64,000 nt of DNA from Clostridium homopropionicum DSM 5847 (GTDB lineage: Bacteria > Bacillota > Clostridia > Clostridiales > Clostridiaceae). Under the pieces are notes generated by a model. The model saw nothing but the letters and a program-made list of their open reading frames with translations, made no database searches and was not told the origin of the DNA. Position 1 is the first letter of the stretch. Each line of letters opens with the position of its first letter. The position numbers and the translations under genes were made by a program. This document shows, one piece after another, positions 1 through 8,470 of this stretch. The DNA lies in assembly GCF_001263795.1 (NCBI RefSeq), contig NZ_LHUR01000011.1:205198-269197 (forward strand), read 5' to 3'.

Positions 1-337
<337 letters not shown>

Positions 338-391
338 TTATAATACCTTCTTTCTATTAAATTTCACTTATTTTTGTAATAAGCCACAATA

Positions 392-408
392 ATTAACTTA
401 GTGTTAAT
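392..408. promoter_or_regulatory. Inverted repeat in the nifJ leader (possible operator)
   Basis: ATTAAC-TTAGT-GTTAAT is a perfect 6-bp inverted repeat with a 5-base centre. It lies about 55 bases upstream of the nifJ start and downstream of the likely promoter. Its AT-rich TTAA core is reminiscent of redox-sensor operators such as Rex sites, but the spacing and flanks do not match the usual TTGTTAA-N4-TTAACAA. The regulator is therefore unassigned. Confidence 0.3.
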
Positions 409-458
409 AATTACTACATAAAAGGTTTTATATTAATGCATAATATTTATTTTATATT

Positions 459-487
459 ACTATATCATACTTTTTACTAGTTGAAAA
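459..487 (-). promoter_or_regulatory. Putative promoter of nifJ
   Basis: On the minus strand a TATAGT -10 box (459-464) is preceded by 17 bases and a weak TTTTCA -35 box (482-487). Transcription would start near 452 and give a leader of roughly 115 bases before nifJ. The -10 box is good and the -35 box is poor. Confidence 0.4.
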
Positions 488-577
488 CATATTCACTCAA
501 TGTTCCACGATTAAAAATATTCATATAATGGAAATAATTAAAATAGTACAAATATTCATATAATTTAAACTATTCAA

Positions 578-1813
578 TTATTCGTATAATGGATATCTAT
601 CACAAATTTCTTTTACCATTTCTTTTGCTGCTGTTAAATCCTTATCTCTATTTTCAATTACATAATTAATTAGGTACGCTATTTTCTTCATTTCTTCTTC
701 TTTGAAGCCTCTAGTAGTAACTGCTGGAGTACCTATTCTTATTCCACTTGTTACAAAAGGACTTTTTGTTTCAAAAGGAATTGTGTTTTTATTCACAGTA
801 ATTCCAACTTCATCAAGAAGTTTCTCAGCTTCTTTTCCTGTTATGTCTTTATTTGTTAAGTCTATTAACAATAGATGATTATCTGTTCCTCCAGAAACTA
901 ATCTGAAATTATATTTTTTTAATTCTTCTTCAAGAACCTTAGCGTTTTTTACCACCTGATTTATATAATTCTTATAGTCATCTTTTAATGCTTCTCCAAA
1001 GCAAACTGCCTTACCTGCTATAACATGTAATAATGGTCCACCTTGAATTCCTGGGAAAATAGCTTTATCTATAGCCTTAGCGTATTTTTCTTTGCATAGA
1101 ATAGCTCCTCCTCTAGGACCTCTTAGAGTTTTATGAGTTGTAGTAGTTACAAAATCTGCCACTGGCACAGGTGATGGGTGTACTCCAGCTGCTACTAATC
1201 CTGCAATATGCGCTATATCAACCATTAAATATGCCCCTACTTCATCACAAATAGCTCTTAATTTATCAAAATCAATTACTCTTGGATAAGCACTTGCACC
1301 TGCAACAATCATCTTTGGTTTACATTCTAAAGCTATTTTTCTAACTTCATCATAATTAATTGTTTCTGTTTCCTTATCAACCCCATAAGAAACAAAGTTA
1401 AAAAGTATACCTGAAAAGTTTACTGGACTACCATGAGTCAAATGTCCACCATGGCTCAAATCCATTCCCATAATTGTGTCTCCAGCTTTTAAAACTGCTA
1501 AATAAACAGCCATATTAGCTTGAGATCCAGCATGAGGTTGAACATTTGCATGTTCAGCTCCAAAGATTTTCTTTAGCCTCTCTATTGCTAAGTTTTCAAC
1601 TTTATCAACCTGTTCGCATCCACCATAATATCTTTTTCCCGGATAACCTTCTGCATACTTATTAGTAAGCTGAGACCCCATTGCTTCCATAACAGCCATA
1701 CTTGTGAAATTTTCTGAAGCTATCAATTCAATATTGCTGTTTTGACGATTGTTTTCCAATTCCATGAACTCGAATAATTCCTGATCATTTTTTCTAAGAT
1801 TATCAAAATTCAA
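578..1813 (-). CDS. glyA: Serine hydroxymethyltransferase
   Basis: The 411-residue protein matches the full length of bacterial SHMT. This cytosolic PLP enzyme interconverts serine plus tetrahydrofolate with glycine plus 5,10-methylene-THF. The signature IELIASENF lies at 29-37, the [13 protein letters not shown] substrate loop at 53-65, and the PLP lysine is K228 in [15 protein letters not shown]. The start is TTG at 1811-1813, five bases after a GGAGGGG ribosome site. A near-consensus promoter lies just upstream. It is probably a single-gene unit between the divergent exporter pair and nifJ. Confidence 0.97.
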   Translation of the reverse strand: MNFDNLRKNDQELFEFMELENNRQNSNIELIASENFTSMAVMEAMGSQLTNKYAEGYPGKRYYGGCEQVDKVENLAIERLKKIFGAEHANVQPHAGSQANMAVYLAVLKAGDTIMGMDLSHGGHLTHGSPVNFSGILFNFVSYGVDKETETINYDEVRKIALECKPKMIVAGASAYPRVIDFDKLRAICDEVGAYLMVDIAHIAGLVAAGVHPSPVPVADFVTTTTHKTLRGPRGGAILCKEKYAKAIDKAIFPGIQGGPLLHVIAGKAVCFGEALKDDYKNYINQVVKNAKVLEEELKKYNFRLVSGGTDNHLLLIDLTNKDITGKEAEKLLDEVGITVNKNTIPFETKSPFVTSGIRIGTPAVTTRGFKEEEMKKIAYLINYVIENRDKDLTAAKEMVKEICDRYPLYE

Positions 1814-1841
1814 GTTAACCCCTCCTTTGTGTGTTTATTAA

Positions 1842-1870
1842 ATTATAAAGTTTTATTTGCAAAATATCAA
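1842..1870 (-). promoter_or_regulatory. Promoter of glyA
   Basis: On the minus strand TTGATA (1865-1870), a 17-base spacer and TATAAT (1842-1847) form a near-consensus vegetative promoter. It lies 28 bases upstream of the glyA TTG start. Confidence 0.7.
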
Positions 1871-2018
1871 TAAAATCTGTACATTTATATACTTTTTTTT
1901 AATAAAGTTCGTATTTTACTGTAATTTATCAATTTCTAAGTTTAGATATTTTTCTAATAAAACTATGATATAATATCCTTAGTTAAATTTTTTTGTTAAA
2001 TTTAGAAAGGATTTTTCA

Positions 2019-2777
2019 ATGGATAGAAGCGAAAAAATACTTCATATTGCTGCTGAAGCAGGACGCATAATTCTTCAAAGTGGTGGCGAAACATATCGAG
2101 TAGAAGAAACAATGCTCCGAATTTGCTATGCTTTTAAATCAAAAAAAGCCGATAGTTTCGTTACTCCAACTGGTTTAATGATTTCTATTACCGATGAAAA
2201 AGATAAAACAATTACTTTAGTAAAAAGAATTACACATCGAACAGTAAATTTAAACAAAATATCCCAAGTAAATAATCTATCAAGAGAGCTTACTCATTCC
2301 TCTCTGACAATTGATTTTGTAGAAAAAAAATTGGCAGAAATAGATGCTGATGAAGGATACAATGATAAGATTCTTATTATCTCCTCATCCTTATGTGCAG
2401 GTTTCTTCACTTTACAATTTGGAGGTACCTATAGGGATTTTTTTGTTTCATTATTTATTGGTTTAATAATAAAAGTTATATCCTTAGCATTAAATAATAT
2501 AAAAATCAATGAATTTTTTATTAACTCTCTTGGAGGTGCCTTAGCAACATTTTTCGCATTAGTCTTTGTTAAGCTAGGTATAGGCCAAAATGAAGATAAA
2601 ATAATCATTGGTTCAATTATGCTTTTAGTTCCCGGTTTAATTATTACTAATGCTATAAGAGATACTATTGCCGGTGATTTAGTATCCGGAATTTCTAGGG
2701 CAATTGAAGCAATTTTTATAGCAATTGCCATTGCAGTAGGCTCAGGAATAATAATTAAACTTTGGTCTTCATTTTAG
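2019..2777 (+). CDS. Threonine/serine exporter ThrE-family, N-terminal/YjjP-type subunit
   Basis: This 252-residue membrane protein has a soluble N-terminal part (about 1-115) containing a GGETYRVEETMLRICYAF segment typical of the ThrE/YjjP (former DUF1212) family. About five hydrophobic segments follow from residue 120 onward. With the next gene it reconstitutes the two halves of ThrE, which in corynebacteria exports threonine and serine. The ATG follows AGAAAGGA. The next gene begins 13 bases after its stop, so the two are likely one transcription unit. The substrate is inferred from the family only. Confidence 0.8.
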   Translation: MDRSEKILHIAAEAGRIILQSGGETYRVEETMLRICYAFKSKKADSFVTPTGLMISITDEKDKTITLVKRITHRTVNLNKISQVNNLSRELTHSSLTIDFVEKKLAEIDADEGYNDKILIISSSLCAGFFTLQFGGTYRDFFVSLFIGLIIKVISLALNNIKINEFFINSLGGALATFFALVFVKLGIGQNEDKIIIGSIMLLVPGLIITNAIRDTIAGDLVSGISRAIEAIFIAIAIAVGSGIIIKLWSSF

Positions 2778-2790
2778 GAGGTATACAGCT

Positions 2791-3231
2791 ATGGTAATGA
2801 ACTCTATATATGCCTTTCTTTCAAGTATTGGCTTTTCATATATTTTTAATATACGGGGTAAGAACATAATTTATGCATCACTGGGAGGAACTTTAGGATG
2901 GTTTATCAATATCCTATGTTTAAATTACAATGCATCTAAAATACTTTCATTATTTATTGCGTCATTAGCTATAAGCATTTACTCTGAAATAATGGCTAGA
3001 ATTTTAAAAACTCCTGTTACTATTATTATGATCTGTTCTATAATTCCTTTAGTACCAGGTGCAGGTATGTACTACACTATGTATGAAATAACACAAGGTA
3101 ATATAAACAATTCATTAACCTTAGGTCTTGAAACTATTGGTAGTGCCGGTGCTATTGCAATTGCTACAGTTCTAGTAGCTTCCACTACCAAAGTAATTAT
3201 TGCATTAAAAAATGCTTCTCAAAAGAAATAG
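2791..3231 (+). CDS. Threonine/serine exporter ThrE-family, C-terminal/YjjB-type subunit
   Basis: This 146-residue, almost entirely hydrophobic protein has four to five predicted membrane segments. Its IIPLVPGAGMYYTMYEITQG signature (about 86-105) is typical of the YjjB/ThrE_2 family. An AGGAGG ribosome site lies nine bases before ATG 2791; a second ATG two codons later is possible. It is translated directly after the YjjP-type partner, and the pair probably forms one amino-acid exporter in the cytoplasmic membrane. Its stop codon lies inside a hairpin shared with the convergent repressor gene. Confidence 0.8.
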   Translation: MVMNSIYAFLSSIGFSYIFNIRGKNIIYASLGGTLGWFINILCLNYNASKILSLFIASLAISIYSEIMARILKTPVTIIMICSIIPLVPGAGMYYTMYEITQGNINNSLTLGLETIGSAGAIAIATVLVASTTKVIIALKNASQKK

Positions 3232-3257
3232 GCAATTATATTTTTATTGCCTATTTC
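3225..3257. terminator. Shared hairpin between convergent genes
   Basis: A perfect 12-bp inverted repeat (arms GAAATAGGCAAT at 3225-3236 and its complement at 3246-3257, 9-base T-rich loop) spans the stop codons of both the exporter gene (3229-3231) and the CsoR-like gene (3251-3253). It is placed to end transcription from both sides, although neither side has a long U tract. Confidence 0.5.
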
Positions 3258-3520
3258 ATAAACATAGTTAATGTAGACAAAAGTTCATCAATTTTTGCCT
3301 CTTCTTCTATAGTAGCATCTTCTTTTATCATGCATTCTTGGGCAAAATTTTTTAATATTAAAGTCCCCACTTTATTAATAGCTGCTCTTACAGCAGCAAT
3401 TTGCACAAGCACTTCTTTGCAGCAGGCATCATTATCCATCATCTTTTCAATCCCTTTTACCTGTCCTTCAATTCTTCTAAGTCTTACTTGTATATCTTTC
3501 TTTGAATCCCTTTGACTCAT
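3251..3520 (-). CDS. CsoR/RcnR/CstR-family metal- or sulfur-sensing repressor
   Basis: This 89-residue all-helical DNA-binding repressor begins MSQRDSKKD, followed by the family segment RLRRIEGQVKGIEKMMD. A GGAG ribosome site lies six bases before ATG 3520, so an upstream in-frame ATG at 3598 is not needed. Conserved sensor cysteines are C34 (in DACCKEV) and C63 (in FAQECM). The histidine that completes the Cu(I) site of CsoR, four residues before the second Cys, is F59 here. The site therefore looks more like the two-cysteine CstR persulfide sensors than copper CsoR. Its target is unknown; no metal transporter is adjacent. Confidence 0.82.
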   Translation of the reverse strand: MSQRDSKKDIQVRLRRIEGQVKGIEKMMDNDACCKEVLVQIAAVRAAINKVGTLILKNFAQECMIKEDATIEEEAKIDELLSTLTMFMK

Positions 3521-3630
3521 AGCATTACTCCTATCTAAAAAAATCATACCCAGCCCCGGTATTTTTATTATTATAGCATTTATTTTTTCTATGTTCAATA
3601 ATGAGGAACTGTTTATTTTGATGAGTAATA

Positions 3631-3757
3631 TAAGAATTTTACGACGTAAAATTCTTAGTGACCAGTAACCAATTCCCAGTAACCAGTTTTATTAATCCTA
3701 CTGGCAACTGGTCACTGGTTACTGGTTACTAAAGAAAAATGCGTCGCATTTTTCTTA
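3631..3757. repeat. Palindrome-bounded heptad repeat element, copy A
   Basis: The left end is a perfect 25-base palindrome at 3632-3656 (arm AAGAATTTTACG, one central base). The right end is another at 3732-3756 (arm AAGAAAAATGCG). Between them, about 75 bases consist of 7-base units such as AGTGACC, AGTAACC and AGTTGCC, read inward on one strand from the left and on the other from the right, so the whole element can fold into nested hairpins. An inverted copy with few differences lies at 20918-21035. No reading frame is present. Confidence 0.85.
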
Positions 3758-3777
3758 TATTCCTAATTAGTTTTTCA

Positions 3778-3972
3778 AAAAAGAAATCCCACCATACCGT
3801 AGCACGAGTAATAGTTGAACCTGTATTAAACAGGTGGGTATCTCCTTTTTACTTCACGTTCTTTAATAGGTTTCCCTAAAAAGCTTCATTTTATAAAAAG
3901 AGTCAGATTCCCTTTTAAAAAATTGTTGGGTCAATATGTACTCGTTATACTAATATGGCAGGAATATTTACT
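3778..3972 (-). ncRNA. ssrS: Probable 6S RNA
   Basis: The minus-strand transcript from about 3972 to 3778 can close with a long stem: CCTGCCATA pairs with TATGGTGGG, and further in CGAGTA pairs with TACTCG. This encloses a large AT-rich bubble and a hairpin ACCTGT-TTAAT-ACAGGT, which is the 6S layout of closing stem, central bubble and side hairpin. A TATAAT -10 box sits at 3980-3985 and a T-rich 3' end follows the stem. It lies directly downstream of aspS, where B. subtilis also carries a 6S gene (from memory). The RNA would sequester housekeeping RNA polymerase. The exact ends are estimates. Confidence 0.65.
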
Positions 3973-4028
3973 TATATATATTATACTACATTTGCAATAA
4001 AATATAATGATTTTAAAATAATTTTATA

Positions 4029-5807
4029 TTATTTTTCCTGGAAATTTATGTTCAATTCCATTAATTGCTTTTGATCAATAACATTTGGTGCCTCAGTTAA
4101 TGGACAGTAAGCATTTTGATTTTTAGGGAAAGCAATAACATCTTTAATATTCTCAGTTTCAGCTAAAAACATTACCATTCTATCAAATCCATAAGCTAAT
4201 CCACCATGAGGAGGAGGTCCAAATTTAAACGCATCTAATAAGAATCCAAATCTTTCCCAAGCACTTTCCTTTGTAAAACCTAGAACTTGGAACATTTTTT
4301 CTTGAAGACTAGTATCATGGATTCTTATACTTCCGCCTCCAAGTTCTTCTCCATTTAGCACTATATCATAGGCTTTCGCTCTAACTCTTCCAGGATCAGT
4401 TTCAAGGAATGGAATATCTTCATCCATTGGAGCAGTAAATGGATGATGTTCTGCTTGATATCTTTCTTCTTCTTCATTGTAAGACACTAATGGGAATTCA
4501 GTTATCCAAACAAAGTTAAATTCTTTATTATCTTTTAAAAGTTCTAGTTTTTTAGCCATATCTAGTCTTAAAGCTCCTAAAGATTGAAGAACTACACTAT
4601 TTTTATCTGCAACTATTAAGATTAAGTCTCCAAATTTAGCATCTATTTTATTAATAATTGCACCTATTTCTTCTTCTTTTAAAAACTTTGATATAGGTGA
4701 CTTAATTTCACCTTCTTTATAAGCTATCCATGCTAAACCTTTAGCTTTAAAAGTTTTTACAAAGTCTGTGAGCTTATCTATTTGTTTTCTTCCCATATCT
4801 GCAGAGTTTGGAACACTTATAGCTCTTACGCTTCCACCATTCTCTAAAGCATCTTTGAATACTTTAAAATCACATTCTTTTACTATGTCACTAATATCAA
4901 CAATCTCCATGCCAAATCTTAAATCCGGCTTATCACTTCCATATTTATTCATAGCTTCACTATAAGGCATCCTTCTTATAGGAAGTTTTACACCCACATT
5001 TTTTACTTCTTTAAATATCTTTTGAATTAGTTTTTCATTTAAACTTATTATATCTTCCATATCTACAAAGGAAAGTTCCATATCTATTTGAGTAAATTCT
5101 GGCTGCCTATTAGCTCTTAAATCCTCATCTCTAAAACATTTAACAATTTGAAAATATTTATCATAACCAGATACCATTAATAACTGTTTAAACAATTGAG
5201 GTGATTGAGGCAAAGCATAAAACATCCCTGGATAATTTCTACTAGGAACTACATAGTCTCTTGCACCTTCTGGTGTACTCTTAGTAAGCATAGGTGTTTC
5301 CATTTCTAAGAATCCATTTTCATCCAAGAAATCCCTTACAATTTTAGCTGTTTTATGTCTTATTTTAAAAATCTTTTGCATATCTGGTCTTCTAAGATCA
5401 AGATATCTGTATTTTAACCTTATCATCTCATCAGTATCTAAATTTTCTTTTATGTATATTGGTGGTGTTTCTGATTCTGAAAGAATTTTTATGCTTTCAC
5501 CTTTCAATTCAATCATACCTGTAGGAATATTCTCATTTGGTGCTTCTCTTTTTACAACTTCTCCTTCAACAGCAACACAATACTCTGACTTTACTAAATC
5601 CGCTTTCTCAAAAGCTGCTTTATTTATACCTTCACCAAATACTACTTGAAGTATTCCCTCTCTATCTCTAAGATCTAAAAAAACAAGCCCTCCAAGATTT
5701 CTCTTTCTTTGAACCCATCCCATAACAACATGTTTTTGCCCAAGATGGCTTTCTCTAATCTCACCGCACATTATAGTCCTTTTAAGACCATTTAACGCTT
5801 CTCCCAC
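4029..5807 (-). CDS. aspS: Aspartyl-tRNA synthetase
   Basis: This is a class II synthetase of bacterial type, 592 residues. An N-terminal OB-fold anticodon-binding domain (about 1-110, with GWVQRKRNLGGLVFLDLRD) is followed by the catalytic core with FLEMETPMLTKSTPEGARDY, the motif 2 region FRDEDLRANRQPEFTQIDME, an inserted GAD domain and the C-terminal motif 3 GLAYGFDRMVM. The start is GTG 5805-5807, seven bases after AAAGGAGG. An in-frame ATG at 5834 would overlap hemZ and lacks a ribosome site. The gene follows hemZ by 19 bases. hisS, often between these two genes in clostridia, is absent here. Confidence 0.97.
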   Translation of the reverse strand: MGEALNGLKRTIMCGEIRESHLGQKHVVMGWVQRKRNLGGLVFLDLRDREGILQVVFGEGINKAAFEKADLVKSEYCVAVEGEVVKREAPNENIPTGMIELKGESIKILSESETPPIYIKENLDTDEMIRLKYRYLDLRRPDMQKIFKIRHKTAKIVRDFLDENGFLEMETPMLTKSTPEGARDYVVPSRNYPGMFYALPQSPQLFKQLLMVSGYDKYFQIVKCFRDEDLRANRQPEFTQIDMELSFVDMEDIISLNEKLIQKIFKEVKNVGVKLPIRRMPYSEAMNKYGSDKPDLRFGMEIVDISDIVKECDFKVFKDALENGGSVRAISVPNSADMGRKQIDKLTDFVKTFKAKGLAWIAYKEGEIKSPISKFLKEEEIGAIINKIDAKFGDLILIVADKNSVVLQSLGALRLDMAKKLELLKDNKEFNFVWITEFPLVSYNEEEERYQAEHHPFTAPMDEDIPFLETDPGRVRAKAYDIVLNGEELGGGSIRIHDTSLQEKMFQVLGFTKESAWERFGFLLDAFKFGPPPHGGLAYGFDRMVMFLAETENIKDVIAFPKNQNAYCPLTEAPNVIDQKQLMELNINFQEK

Positions 5808-5826
5808 TTTTATTCCTCCTTTAATT

Positions 5827-7248
5827 TTAATCATATAATGTTTCTAACACATTAAGCTTTTCTTCAATCTTTTCCTCTAGTCTGTTTATATATTCTTTTA
5901 TATCTTTTAAGTTGCCTACTCTTTCAATTTTATCTGTTTCAAGAAATACAACTTTTGTCACTGCATCTGCTCCTAGAGCTATAATTGTCTGTTTTTCTTC
6001 AATCATTTGAATATTGTACAAACCCTCCTTCGAGAGTTTGGAATATCCTACATTCTCTGTATTGCCAATCATATTCTTCTGTCTATACATGTAGTATGGT
6101 TTCATTCTTAACTTTTCAGCTAACTTTACTGTCTCATCATACATTGAATCCAGTTCAAGTTGCTCGATTAATTTTATCTTTCCCAATAAAATCTGTTCAT
6201 GCAGTATTGAACCTCTTTTAATAGCCATTCCGTGAACAGTAATATTATCTGGGTTAAGCTTAAAAATCTCCTCACAGGTTTTACGAACTTCTTCCAATCC
6301 TTCATTTGGGAGCCCAATAATCAAATCCATATTAATATTGTCAAAGCCTAAACTTCTAGCTAAATTAAATTTTTCAATAATATCCTTTTCTTCGTGGCTT
6401 CTTCCAATAGCTTTCAGAGTAACATCATTCATACTTTGAGGATTTATGCTAATTCTATTGACTTCGTATTTTTTCATAGCAGATAGCTTATTTTCGTTTA
6501 TGCTATCAGGTCTCCCACACTCCACATTAAATTCTTTAACATTTCTTCCCTTTACAAAACTTTCATAAATCTTAAAAAGAATATTTTCAAATTCCTTATC
6601 TTCAATGGAGGTTGGTGTCCCTCCGCCAAAGTAAACACACTCAATCTCTAAATTCTTTTTATTTATAAACTCACTAATCCTGTCAATTTCATATTCTAAT
6701 GCCTTTAAATAAGGTTCTACTAACTTTTTACAGGAATTAATAGGATTTGATGCAAAGGAACAGTAAAGGCATCTAGTTGGACAGAATGGCATTCCAACAT
6801 ACACGCTTATTATTTTCAAATCTTTATTTACATGCTTTCTTTCCATATTTGCTACCTGAATGCACAGCTTAGCTTTATTCCCTGCTACAAAATAATTTTT
6901 ATTTAATGTCTCAATTATCTCATTTTCAGCTAATCCCTTATCCATCATTTGATGAACTTTTTTTGTTGGTCTAATTCCAATTAAAGTTCCCCATGGTAAT
7001 TTTTTATGAGTTAAACTACTTAGATATATAAATATTATATTTCTAAGCTCTTCCTTGAATTTTAATCTACCTTGAAATTTATAAATGGAAATTTCATTCT
7101 CCTCATTTATAAACTTTATTTCTTTGGGAGAGATGTCTACAATAAAATCATAGCTTTCTTCTTTAAAATCAATATTATCATAAAATAGCTTAAAAATATG
7201 ATAAACATCATACCTGTATTTTAAATCATTTAACTTAATAATTATCAT
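5827..7248 (-). CDS. hemZ: Coproporphyrinogen dehydrogenase-like radical SAM protein HemZ
   Basis: This 473-residue radical SAM protein of the HemN/HemZ group has an N-terminal extension of about 140 residues, then the iron-sulfur motif CPTRCLYC with cysteines at 156, 160 and 163. YFGGGTPTS, a further family signature, follows about 50 residues on. HemZ-type proteins are annotated as oxygen-independent coproporphyrinogen III dehydrogenases, but many clostridial members are not proven to be so; heme chaperone or other roles are possible. The ATG at 7248 has only a distant GGGTG ribosome site. It is cotranscribed with aspS downstream. Confidence 0.85.
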   Translation of the reverse strand: MIIIKLNDLKYRYDVYHIFKLFYDNIDFKEESYDFIVDISPKEIKFINEENEISIYKFQGRLKFKEELRNIIFIYLSSLTHKKLPWGTLIGIRPTKKVHQMMDKGLAENEIIETLNKNYFVAGNKAKLCIQVANMERKHVNKDLKIISVYVGMPFCPTRCLYCSFASNPINSCKKLVEPYLKALEYEIDRISEFINKKNLEIECVYFGGGTPTSIEDKEFENILFKIYESFVKGRNVKEFNVECGRPDSINENKLSAMKKYEVNRISINPQSMNDVTLKAIGRSHEEKDIIEKFNLARSLGFDNINMDLIIGLPNEGLEEVRKTCEEIFKLNPDNITVHGMAIKRGSILHEQILLGKIKLIEQLELDSMYDETVKLAEKLRMKPYYMYRQKNMIGNTENVGYSKLSKEGLYNIQMIEEKQTIIALGADAVTKVVFLETDKIERVGNLKDIKEYINRLEEKIEEKLNVLETLYD

Positions 7249-7323
7249 TGACTAAAATTCACACCCTTTCTTCTTAGTCGCTTATATTATTTTAGAAGTC
7301 ACGACTAAACGGAAGCGATTGAT

Positions 7324-7929
7324 TTATAAAAAAGGGTTATGTTCTCTTTCAAATTTAATTATGCTGTCCCTTTCATGACCTGGAAGCACAACAATATCAT
7401 CTTTTAAAACCATGAGTTTATTTTTTATGCTACTGATTAGTTGGCGGTGATTTCCTCCCGGAAAATCAGTCCTTCCAATAGAACCATAAAATAAAGTGTC
7501 ACCAGTAAATACTACATTCTCAACTAAAAAGCACATTCCACCTGGAGTATGTCCTGGAGTAGCTATACATTTTATTTTGAGATTTCCCAGTTCTAATATA
7601 TACCCATCCTTTATTTCCTTATCATCTGTGGTTTCATTCCACATTTCACCAAAAACCATTTGATTTTTCTTCATAAGTTCTTTATCTTCTTTACTAATAT
7701 AGACAGGTATATTTAATTTATCCTTTATTGTACTAACTGCCCCTACATGATCAATATGACCATGGGTCAATAATATAAACTTTATATCTATATTACTTTT
7801 TTTCACTTCTCCCATAATAAAATCTGCATCTCCGCCTGGATCCACTATACATCCTACTTTAGATTCTTCTTCAATCAAAATATAACAATTGGCAGCGTAC
7901 ATTCCCACAGGCATTTTTTTAATTTTCAT
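7324..7929 (-). CDS. Metallo-beta-lactamase-fold hydrolase (glyoxalase II-like)
   Basis: This 201-residue protein carries the metal-binding motif THGHIDH (H56, H58, D60, H61), a downstream GHTPGGMCF histidine and FTGDTLFYGSIGRTDFPGG, which match the short YqgX/glyoxalase II-like branch of the MBL superfamily. It probably hydrolyses thioesters or related substrates in the cytosol; the physiological substrate cannot be told from sequence. GGAGGTATGGGTT precedes the ATG. It sits between dtd and hemZ, an order common in clostridia. Confidence 0.88.
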   Translation of the reverse strand: MKIKKMPVGMYAANCYILIEEESKVGCIVDPGGDADFIMGEVKKSNIDIKFILLTHGHIDHVGAVSTIKDKLNIPVYISKEDKELMKKNQMVFGEMWNETTDDKEIKDGYILELGNLKIKCIATPGHTPGGMCFLVENVVFTGDTLFYGSIGRTDFPGGNHRQLISSIKNKLMVLKDDIVVLPGHERDSIIKFEREHNPFL

Positions 7930-7947
7930 AAACCCATACCTCCATAT

Positions 7948-8397
7948 TTAAAAATTTTTCTTACTATCAATAATCAAAGTTACAGGACCATCATTTTCTA
8001 TTTCAACAATCATGTGAGCCCCAAAAACCCCAGTTTGAACAATAGATATTTCTTCTTTACACAATTCCACAAACTTTAAATAAAGTTCTTTTGCTTCCTC
8101 TCCCCCTAAGGCCTCCATAAAATTAGGCCTTCTTCCTTTTCTACAGTCTCCATATAAGGTAAATTGAGAAACTACTAATAACTCACCGTTTACTTCTTTA
8201 AGTGATTTATTTAATTTACCTTGCTCATCTTCAAAAACTCTTAAGTTTACGATTTTATCTCTTAGATATATAGCATCTTCCATACTGTCTTCTTTAGAAA
8301 TTCCTAATAATACATTAAACCCCTTGTTTATAGAGCCAACTGTTTCCTTATCTACTACAACGCTAGAAGTTTTTACTCTTTGAATAACTGCTCTCAT
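7948..8397 (-). CDS. dtd: D-aminoacyl-tRNA deacylase
   Basis: The 149-residue protein starts [13 protein letters not shown] and carries both family signatures: [15 protein letters not shown] (SQFTLY at 77-82) and the cross-subunit Gly-cisPro loop GPVT (137-140). DTD removes D-amino acids, and glycine misloaded on tRNA-Ala, from tRNA as a dimer. ATG 8397 is seven bases after an AGAGGTG ribosome site; an in-frame GTG at 8406 overlaps that site and is rejected. It lies 52 bases after relA, with a terminator-like hairpin between. Confidence 0.95.
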   Translation of the reverse strand: MRAVIQRVKTSSVVVDKETVGSINKGFNVLLGISKEDSMEDAIYLRDKIVNLRVFEDEQGKLNKSLKEVNGELLVVSQFTLYGDCRKGRRPNFMEALGGEEAKELYLKFVELCKEEISIVQTGVFGAHMIVEIENDGPVTLIIDSKKNF

Positions 8398-8435
8398 AAA
8401 TAGCACCTCTTAAAAAATCAAAAAATCAAAATGAA

Positions 8436-8470
8436 GTATATAGGACATTTTAATTTTTAGTCCTATATAC
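8436..8470 (-). terminator. Terminator-like hairpin at the end of relA
   Basis: The arms GTATATAGGAC (minus strand 8470-8460) and GTCCTATATAC (8446-8436) are a perfect 11-bp match around a 13-base loop that contains the relA stop codon. T-rich DNA (ATTTTGATTTTTTG) follows on the minus strand. It probably reduces read-through into dtd. Confidence 0.6.

Noticed and set aside
392..408. Rex operator for nifJ
   Set aside because: The inverted repeat lacks the TTG/CAA ends and has a 5-base rather than 4-base centre, so only an unassigned operator is listed.
2429..2731. A 100-codon open frame antisense to the first ThrE-type gene
   Set aside because: It is a shadow of a hydrophobic coding region, with no ribosome site and no sensible product.
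5808..7248. T-box leader for aspS
   Set aside because: The sequence upstream of aspS is hemZ coding DNA with no room for a leader structure.
7249..7323. Terminator or riboswitch between the metallo-hydrolase gene and hemZ
   Set aside because: Only a 7-bp TTAGTCG/CGACTAA match with a 20-base loop is visible, without a U tract; too weak to call.
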